A program made the position numbers and the translations under genes. From Acidobacteriota bacterium (GTDB lineage Bacteria; Acidobacteriota; Vicinamibacteria; Vicinamibacterales; JACQTH01), in assembly GCA_016210935.1 (NCBI GenBank), contig JACQTH010000518.1, forward strand, positions 1 through 7,369: DNA of 7,369 nt, in the 5' to 3' direction. This document shows, piece by piece, positions 1 to 4,053 of the stretch; position 1 is the stretch's first letter, and the number at the start of each line of letters is the position of its first letter. Under the pieces are notes generated by a model. It saw only the letters and a program-made list of their open reading frames with translations. It was not told where the DNA came from and made no database searches.

Positions 1-49
1 GCCGATTCCCTTCCGAATGAGGCAAGTTTCGGCTTTAGAAGCTGTCTTA

Positions 50-68
50 GCGGCCGCTCCGCGGCCGC
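50..68. repeat. Twin GCGGCCGC palindrome
   Basis: Two copies of the self-complementary octamer GCGGCCGC (50-57 and 61-68) are separated by TCC. They can pair with each other as a very GC-rich hairpin with a 3-nt loop. No T-run follows on either strand, so a classical intrinsic terminator is not supported. The function is unknown. Confidence 0.6.
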
Positions 69-71
69 CTA

Positions 72-135
72 GTAACGAAGGTTCGCCGTACACCGCGGGC
101 CCGTCACTCGGCGGTTTGAGGCGAAGCTTCGTTAC
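72..135. repeat. 15-bp imperfect inverted repeat in the left spacer
   Basis: GTAACGAAGGTTCGC (72-86) is complementary to GCGAAGCTTCGTTAC (121-135) at 14 of 15 positions, with a 34-nt loop. It lies downstream of the minus-strand small gene (191-418) and could act as a transcript 3' end structure or be a dispersed palindrome. No U-tract is seen. I see no convincing protein gene in 1-130. Confidence 0.5.
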
Positions 136-197
136 AGTGCCCAGTGTGTTTCGGCCTGCGCCGCGTACGTCTCTCCGCACTTCAGGCACCTTAGGCA
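132..197 (-). other. Short Cys-triplet reading frame overlapping the end of the small gene
   Basis: In a different minus frame from the 75-aa gene, codons 197-132 read CLRCLKCGETYAAQAETHWAL and then TAA, giving C-x2-C-x2-C and a plausible knuckle. It overlaps the last codons of the 75-aa frame. It has no obvious start of its own: the upstream part of this frame is Arg-rich shadow up to a stop at 317-315. It could be the C-terminus of the small gene moved out of frame by a frameshift, a tiny coupled ORF, or chance. The three Cys codons fall at exactly 9-nt intervals, because the DNA is itself a degenerate 9-nt repeat. Confidence 0.25.
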
Positions 198-418
198 CCC
201 CTGTGAGGGCGAACCGATTTGAAATAGTCGCAGGTTTCGCAGTTGCGAACGTCGAAGTGATAGCCGACGACGGGATACCACATCGGATGCGCGCAGTACA
301 CGAGCTGGCCGTCTTCAATCGTGTGAAGGCCGATCTCGGAGGGAAATTGCAAGGTGCGGCGGCTGTACCAGCAGACTCGATGACGGGCTTCAGCACTGAT
401 TCCCGTCGTGTGGCTCAC
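191..418 (-). CDS. Small Cys/His-rich hypothetical protein (75 aa)
   Basis: I do not recognise a named family. The 75-residue product has a well-formed second half: Cys42-x-His44, the segment HPMWYPVVGYHFDVRNC, then Cys60-x2-Cys63 followed by DYFKS. The spacing of Cys42, His44, Cys60 and Cys63 suggests a small zinc- or iron-binding fold; that is an inference. There is no signal peptide or membrane segment. The assigned start is a GTG at 418-416 with no strong ribosome binding site. No ATG or GTG start lies within about 35 nt upstream in frame, so the true start may be internal. It is divergent from yggX, with a repeat-filled spacer between them. The aromatic-rich, non-Arg-rich composition favours a real gene over an antisense shadow. 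Confidence 0.55.
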   Translation of the reverse strand: MSHTTGISAEARHRVCWYSRRTLQFPSEIGLHTIEDGQLVYCAHPMWYPVVGYHFDVRNCETCDYFKSVRPHRGA

Positions 419-440
419 AACGAGTATGATAGCCGGAAAC

Positions 441-530
441 CGGGATTCGGGGTTGGGGATTCGGGATTCGACGAGTCACTTGTCGCGACGGGGCACACAC
501 GAATCCCAAATCCCAAATCCCGAATCCCGA
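441..530. repeat. Heptad palindrome, GGGATTC type (4 + 4 units)
   Basis: The left arm (441-470) consists of GGGATTC, GGGGTTG, GGGATTC, GGGATTC. The right arm (501-530) is the reverse complement of a similar quartet (GGGATTC, GGGATTT, GGGATTT, GGGATTC). Aligned in register the arms are complementary at 27 of 30 positions, with a loop of about 29 nt. Each arm also has four runs of three or more G on one strand, a G-quadruplex pattern. It fills the divergent spacer between the small Cys gene and yggX, ending 7 nt before the yggX ribosome binding site. Any promoters must lie in or against it; I cannot resolve -35/-10 boxes. Confidence 0.9.
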
Positions 531-537
531 TAGCGAT

Positions 538-543
538 CAGGAG
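538..543 (+). promoter_or_regulatory. Ribosome binding site of yggX
   Basis: CAGGAG at 538-543 lies 5 nt before the ATG at 549. It is a good Shine-Dalgarno match and fixes the yggX start. Confidence 0.75.
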
Positions 544-548
544 CCATC

Positions 549-872
549 ATGGACCCATGCGCACCGACGCAGCTTCAGCCGGAAACGAACACCAGCGGAC
601 GAAAGGTTTTCTGCGTGAAGTTTCAGAAGGAGCTTCCTGGACTGGACGAACCGCCGTGGCCGGGCGAGCTGGGCCAGCGCATCTACGAGAACGTGTCGAA
701 GGACGCCTGGAAGCTGTGGGAAGAGCGGATGAAGATGATCCTTAACGAATACCGTCTGCTGCCGTGGCAGAAGGAAGCTCATGACCTCATCGCCAAATAC
801 ATGGAGGACTTCTTCTTCGGCGAAAGCGCCGCGCTACCTCCGGGATACGTACCGCCACAACAGAAAAAGTGA
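549..872 (+). CDS. yggX: YggX-family probable Fe(2+)-trafficking / oxidative damage protection protein
   Basis: A 107-residue cytoplasmic protein matching the YggX family, which in enterics is linked to protecting Fe-S clusters from oxidative damage and to Fe(II) handling. The family core is clear: KVFCVKFQKELPGLD (Cys22 corresponds to the conserved Cys7 of E. coli YggX), PGELGQRIYENVSKDAWKLW (residues 38-57), then EYRLLPWQKEAHDLIAKYM and a C-terminal GYVPP (99-103). The usual length is about 90 residues; the extra 17 lie at the N-terminus and look unstructured. The start is supported by CAGGAG 5 nt upstream. It stands alone on this strand, divergent from the small Cys gene and convergent with the ATP-grasp gene. 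A radical SAM gene nearby is a possible thematic link to Fe-S biology, but nothing shows co-regulation. Confidence 0.93.
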   Translation: MDPCAPTQLQPETNTSGRKVFCVKFQKELPGLDEPPWPGELGQRIYENVSKDAWKLWEERMKMILNEYRLLPWQKEAHDLIAKYMEDFFFGESAALPPGYVPPQQKK

Positions 873-874
873 CA

Positions 875-951
875 TTTGGTGAGTTGGTGAATTGGTGATT
901 TGGTGACCGAAACGCTTTCGTGCACCAATCACCGATCCCCACATCACCAAA
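875..951. repeat. Octad palindrome, TTTGGTGA type, at a convergent gene junction
   Basis: Four tandem octads (TTTGGTGA, GTTGGTGA, ATTGGTGA, TTTGGTGA; 875-906) are followed by a 14-nt loop and four complementary units (921-951; reversed TTTGGTGA, TGTGGGGA, TCGGTGA, TTGGTGCA), one of which has lost a base. The loop itself folds as CGAAA-CGC-TTTCG (908-920). It starts 2 nt after the yggX stop and ends 16 nt before the ATP-grasp stop. It may therefore act as a bidirectional transcript end, though no T-run is present. Confidence 0.85.
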
Positions 952-967
952 TCACACATTCTGGTCG

Positions 968-2401
968 TCAAGCACGGCTAGTCACCGTCAGTTCTCGGTC
1001 CATTACAACCCTGAGTTTTTCGTGCGCGGCGCGCAGCGCCTGCTCGACCGCGTCGGGTCTCGCTGCCCGAGCGAAGATAAACCCGAGATAGGTGGACCCC
1101 TCGGGCAGCGGGACGATCGACTGATCGGCTTTCGCCGTGATCTTGATGTCCACGACGTGCGGTCGCGCGCGCGCTTCCTCCACGCCTTCAACCCGGCGGA
1201 AGATGCCTGCCGTCGCGATCGGGATCATCATGACGCCGGAGGCCAGGCTCTCGCGGCGGTAGCGCAGGACAGATTCACCGGTCGCATGACGCAGCAGCAG
1301 CTCCTCGAGCGAAATCGGCGATGCCTCTTCGCGGCTTCGGGCTGGAGGGCCCGCCTGAAGACGGGCACTACGAGTACCCGATTCGTAGTGCCCGGCTTTA
1401 GCCGGGCTTTCGTGGCTTCCGCTTTCTTTGTAGCTTCCGCCTTTTGCCGTTCGCTGAGACCGCGATTGAGTTCGGTCGACTGCGCGGATGCGCGGCGGAA
1501 GAAACCTCAAACTCTCCGCGCACAACCCTCCGATCGGGCGTGAGGCAATCTCCAGCACCACCACCGCATCATTATTAATACGGCACTCCGCATGGAGGGG
1601 GCCGTGCCACAACCCCATGGCGCGCGCCGCGCACCCAACCGCCTCGACAACCGCTTGTTGTCGGGCCGCCGGGAGCCGCGACGGCGTCACGTAGATCGTT
1701 TCCTCGAAAAACGGCCCCTCGAGCGGGTCGGGTTTGTCGAAGAGGGCCAGCGGCACGACTGCGCCACGCTCCATCAGCGCCTCCACCGCAACCTCGACGC
1801 CTGGCACGTAGCCCTCGATAAGCATGGTGTCGTGGTCCGGAAGGCGCGTGGCGCGGATTTCGGTCGAGGACAGCAGCGCGCGGACGCGATCGAAGGCCCG
1901 GATGAATTCGGCGGGGTCGTTCGCGCGGATGACACCGCGGCTGGCCGAAAGCGCCAGGGGCTTGACGATGCAGGGGTAAGGAATGCCGGCGGCCAGATCG
2001 CGCGGAGAAGATTCAATCGGAACCGGACGGAACCAGGGCTGGGGCATTCCCGCCGCGCGCAGCGACCCGCGCGTCGCCAGCTTGTTGCGACTGACCGCTG
2101 CGGCGGCTGCCGGGTGCCAGGGAAGATTCAACGCCTCTGCGACGCGCGCGGCGATCACCGTCGGCTGATCGCCTACGGCCAGAATCCCCGCGATGCCATC
2201 CGTGGCCACGGCCGAGAGAATCGCCTGCGTCGAGCCTTCCTCGTCGTAGAAGCGAATCGGGATGGCCCGATCGACCCACGGGTCTTCGAGCCTGTGGCAG
2301 CGATCGGTCGCGAACACGATATCGACGCCGAGCCGTTTGGCGGCGTGCCCGAACGATCGAACCTGATAGCCCGTCGTCGTGGCGAGAAGGAGCACCCTCA
2401 T
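968..2401 (-). CDS. ATP-grasp domain carboxylate-amine/thiol ligase-like enzyme
   Basis: A 477-residue cytoplasmic enzyme of the ATP-grasp superfamily, which joins a carboxylate to a nucleophile through an acyl-phosphate. It has a Rossmann-like N-terminus (MRVLLLATTTGYQ, GDQPT at 77-81), the pre-grasp segment NKLATRGSLRAAGMPQP (106-122), nucleotide-binding CIVKP (144-148), EGYVPGVEV (196-204), and the Mg-ligand strand HAECRIN plus EIASRPIGG (284-292). A C-terminal domain follows from about residue 362. The ATG at 2401 is preferred over a TTG at 2437: AGGTGG lies 7 nt before it, and it overlaps the stop of the read-through radical SAM gene by ATGA. Residues of about 301-360, between GGLCAESLRF and SPISLEELLLRH, are a low-complexity insert encoded by repeats. 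The substrate is unknown; it is probably a product or partner of the radical SAM enzyme. Confidence 0.9.
   Translation of the reverse strand: MRVLLLATTTGYQVRSFGHAAKRLGVDIVFATDRCHRLEDPWVDRAIPIRFYDEEGSTQAILSAVATDGIAGILAVGDQPTVIAARVAEALNLPWHPAAAAAVSRNKLATRGSLRAAGMPQPWFRPVPIESSPRDLAAGIPYPCIVKPLALSASRGVIRANDPAEFIRAFDRVRALLSSTEIRATRLPDHDTMLIEGYVPGVEVAVEALMERGAVVPLALFDKPDPLEGPFFEETIYVTPSRLPAARQQAVVEAVGCAARAMGLWHGPLHAECRINNDAVVVLEIASRPIGGLCAESLRFLPPRIRAVDRTQSRSQRTAKGGSYKESGSHESPAKAGHYESGTRSARLQAGPPARSREEASPISLEELLLRHATGESVLRYRRESLASGVMMIPIATAGIFRRVEGVEEARARPHVVDIKITAKADQSIVPLPEGSTYLGFIFARAARPDAVEQALRAAHEKLRVVMDRELTVTSRA
1349..1407. repeat. Three-hairpin palindromic element in frame within the ATP-grasp gene
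   Basis: Three adjoining hairpins are visible. The first is 1349-1355 with 1360-1366 (loop TGAA, one mismatch). The second is 1362-1373 with 1383-1394, a perfect 12-bp stem around CGGGCACTACGA. The third is GCCCGGC-TTTA-GCCGGGC at 1390-1407, a perfect 7-bp stem. Neighbouring stems share a few bases, so not all pairs can form at once. The element encodes residues of about 332-351 of the ATP-grasp protein (SPAKAGHYESGTRSARLQAG). I recall similar CCGGCTTTAGCCGG elements and SPAKAGHYES peptides in Acidobacteriota genomes; a genome-wide copy count would confirm this. Confidence 0.88.
1412..1447. repeat. 18-bp imperfect tandem repeat beside the palindrome
   Basis: Two 18-bp units (1412-1429 and 1430-1447), both with GCTTCCGC near the start, match at 13 of 18 positions. 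On the minus strand they encode GSYKES and GSHES, echoed by GHYES inside the adjoining palindrome. They are probably part of the same inserted block. Confidence 0.55.
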
Positions 2402-3948
2402 ACCAGAGCCACCTGCTCTGCGGTCGGCTCCGCTCAACAGTACCAGGGCTCCGTCAGGTATGGGATCGTGGCGCGGTGACGGAGCGGCGGCTCACCCATC
2501 CGACGCGGCCGATTCACGACATCACGTGTCAGGTCGCAAATCGCTTCGAACACCTCACGGCGGGATCCCGCCGGCCTCGCACCCACCAACCGCATGACGT
2601 GGTCCTGAAGCTCGTCGACGCGCGGATCCGGATGACTCCAGCGGTACGTGAGGGCCTCCTCGTCGAAGCTGCCGTTCAGCACGCGTTGGATATCCGAAAG
2701 CTCGAGAAGGCGCGACCCCGTCGTGACGAGGAGTCGAATGGCGAGCTGAATCGGCGCAACGTGATCGACGAGATCGAGCGCGTCGATGGTTTCCAGAAGC
2801 TCCGCATACGTGTCGGCCGTCGTCCAGGGCGTGAACGGCACGAATGTCGGCGAGAGCACGACGCCAGCCCCCCGGCAAAGGCGAACGACCTCCAGGAAAT
2901 CGTCTCGCGTGTGCCCCTTCTCGAGGATCGACAGGACACGATCGTCGATGGATTCCACGGCGCTCGTCACGAACAGGCATCCGGTGTCGCGCAGATGCGG
3001 GAGCGCGTCACGATGACGCAGAAGATGCTCGATCTTGATGGTGACGTCGTAGGTGACATGGCGGAACACGCGGTGGAACCCGTCAATGACCCGACGGGCA
3101 TGGCCGATGCCGTTGAAGAAATCCGGATCGCCGAACGTGATGTGCCGCGCGCCCTGCCGCACCTGCTGGCGGATGTCCGCCAGCACGACTTCGGCAGGCA
3201 CGACGCGGAACCGACCCTGGTAGATCGGGACGATCGGGCAATGGCGGCACACGTGTTTGCAGCCACGGCTCGCTTCCGTGTAGCCCGTGACGAGCCTGGC
3301 AGGCCCGTGCTGTACCGAGGCATATCGCGTCAGGGGCGGCAGCCCGGCACGGTCGGGCACGATGAAGTCGAGCCGGGGCAGACCGCGAGGGCTTCGAGTC
3401 GTGGGCCCAAGCTGAGTCGTGGGACGAAGCTTCAGAGGCTGTGAATCTGTAGGCTGCGGGCTCCGGGCTGCAGGCTGCCGCAACGCAGATACCGGTGCAA
3501 TCTTGCTGAAGCCCGAAGCCTGCAGCCCGTAGTCAGGGGAGTTTTTTCTCAAGCTCTCTAGCTTGGTGTCGTCGGCGACTGCCCGCGCGACCTCAACGAG
3601 ATCGGCTTCGAACTCCGGGCCCAGAACCGTCTCGACGCCGTGGTGGCGCAGCGCCGCCTCGTTCAGCGGGGCGTACAGGCCGAAAGCACAGAGATGCGCC
3701 TGCGGATTGAGGGCACGGACGCCATCGATCACGGGCAGCGCGAGACGCGTGGCCGTATGCATCGGCAGATACAGGGCAACCAACTGCGCCGCTCGGACAC
3801 TCTCGGGGTCAAGCCGATCGCGCGACAGGTCCACGCAGGTGACGTCGGCACCTGCACGCCGGAGCCAGGCGGCCGGCGACGCCAGGCCGAACGGCTGGCG
3901 TCCGAGCTCGTAGGTGGAGAGAAGGACGACGCGGAGGGGCACGGTCAT
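2398..3948 (-). CDS. CUAEP-tail radical SAM selenoprotein (B12-binding-like N-terminus)
   Basis: A 516-residue protein when TGA at 2436-2434 is read as selenocysteine (Sec505). Residues 1-125 form a cobalamin-binding-like Rossmann domain (RVVLLSTYELGRQPFGLASP, VALYLPMHTA). The radical SAM domain has the 4Fe-4S motif Cys230-x3-Cys234-x2-Cys237 (RGCKHVCRHC), then FGDPDFFNG (272-280) and VTSAVESIDD. The C-terminus reads TEPWYC-Sec-AEPTAEQVALV, matching what I recall as the CUAEP/CCAEP-tail radical SAM (seleno)protein family. The final stop overlaps the ATP-grasp ATG as ATGA. The start at 3948 is chosen because an upstream start at 4035 would only translate the heptad repeat (29 residues); its ribosome binding site is weak. 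Residues of about 137-187 are a repeat-derived insert. The reaction is unknown; the Cys-Sec pair may be redox-active or a metal ligand. Confidence 0.9.
2404..2433 (-). promoter_or_regulatory. Candidate bacterial SECIS element
   Basis: Downstream of the UGA, CAGAGC (2420-2415) pairs perfectly with GCTCTG (2409-2404) around the 5-nt loop AGGUG. The loop opens at the 20th nucleotide after the UGA. As I recall it, the E. coli fdhF SECIS has a GC-AGGUCU-GC apex at nearly the same distance; the shared GCAGGU is notable. A competing fold pairs 2432-2426 with 2410-2404 (7 bp with one G-U, 15-nt loop). No folding energy was computed. Confidence 0.7.
2409..2414 (-). promoter_or_regulatory. Ribosome binding site of the ATP-grasp gene, inside the SECIS apex
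   Basis: AGGTGG (2414-2409) lies 7 nt before the ATG at 2401. Its first five bases form the loop of the candidate SECIS, so SelB binding and ribosome entry for the downstream gene would use the same nucleotides. Confidence 0.6.
2434..2436 (-). other. In-frame UGA read as selenocysteine
   Basis: The codon lies between TAC TGT and GCG GAG CCG, giving Y-C-U-A-E-P. Treated as a stop, the protein would lose the diagnostic AEP and leave a 32-nt gap before the ATP-grasp ATG. Treated as Sec, the frame runs 11 more sense codons to a TGA in an exact 4-bp overlap with the next gene. Confirmation needs selA, selB, selC and selD in the same genome. Confidence 0.87.
3396..3423. repeat. GAGTCGTGGG direct repeat
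   Basis: Two identical 10-bp copies (3396-3405, 3414-3423) lie 18 bp apart within the radical SAM gene, next to the heptad palindrome. They encode the RPTT...GPTT part of the low-complexity insert. Confidence 0.6.
3451..3535. repeat. Heptad palindrome, GGGCTGC type, in frame within the radical SAM gene
   Basis: The left units are AGGCTGC, GGGCTCC, GGGCTGC, AGGCTGC (3451-3478). After a 29-nt loop come GAAGCCC, GAAGCCT, GCAGCCC and a decayed GTAGTCA (3508-3535). The best-paired part, 3464-3478 with 3515-3529, matches at 14 of 15. It encodes part of residues 137-166, including the telltale GLQASGF, and falls in the linker between the B12-binding-like and radical SAM domains. Confidence 0.82.
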
Positions 3949-3962
3949 GTAATGTAACACCC

Positions 3963-4040
3963 GGGGTTCGGGATTCGGGCTTCGGGATTCGTGGGTTGAC
4001 CCAGCAACATTCGAACCCCGACTCCCGAACCCCAAATCCC
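3963..4040. repeat. Heptad palindrome, GGGATTC type, in the divergent spacer
   Basis: The left quartet is GGGGTTC, GGGATTC, GGGCTTC, GGGATTC (3963-3990). The right quartet (4013-4040) read in reverse is GGGATTT, GGGGTTC, GGGAGTC, GGGGTTC; 22 of 28 positions pair in register. The 22-nt loop contains a mini-hairpin, TGGGT-TG-ACCCA (3992-4003). The element takes up 78 of the 105 nt between the radical SAM start (3948) and the hyuA start (4054), leaving almost no other room for two divergent promoters. Confidence 0.9.
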
Positions 4041-4053
4041 GTGATCTTCATCA

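Noticed and set aside
441..530. CRISPR array
   Set aside because: Units are 7 nt, contiguous and arranged as complementary arms, with no spacers of regular length and no cas genes in the window.
17..745. Long plus-strand frame of 242 codons at the left end
   Set aside because: It crosses the minus-strand small gene, translates the heptad repeat and runs into yggX out of frame. Its composition has no recognisable motif, so it is a high-GC shadow.
968..970. A second selenocysteine codon at the ATP-grasp stop or the yggX stop (870-872)
   Set aside because: Both proteins end at family-typical positions, and the following codons run into repeats with no conserved extension.
1349..1407. Insertion breaking the ATP-grasp gene into a pseudogene
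   Set aside because: The frame stays open through the element and resumes family-like sequence (SLEELLLRHATGES) to a normal end.
2434..2436. TGA as a normal stop for the radical SAM gene
   Set aside because: The AEP tail, the exact ATGA overlap at 2401-2398 and the hairpin after the UGA all fit selenocysteine better.
2402..2437. TTG start of the ATP-grasp gene at 2437
   Set aside because: It adds 12 residues with no family resemblance, while ATG at 2401 has AGGTGG 7 nt upstream and leads straight into MRVLLLATT.
1592..2479. Plus-strand frame of 295 codons opposite the ATP-grasp gene
   Set aside because: It is antisense to well-conserved ATP-grasp motifs and Arg/Gly-rich, typical of a shadow frame.
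2476..3444. Plus-strand frame of 322 codons opposite the radical SAM gene
   Set aside because: It is antisense to a gene with clear radical SAM motifs. The product is Arg/Asp/His-rich with no family resemblance.
3949..4035. Upstream start of the radical SAM gene at 4035
   Set aside because: The 29 added residues are only a translation of the heptad palindrome; ATG at 3948 starts directly before the conserved Rossmann strand.
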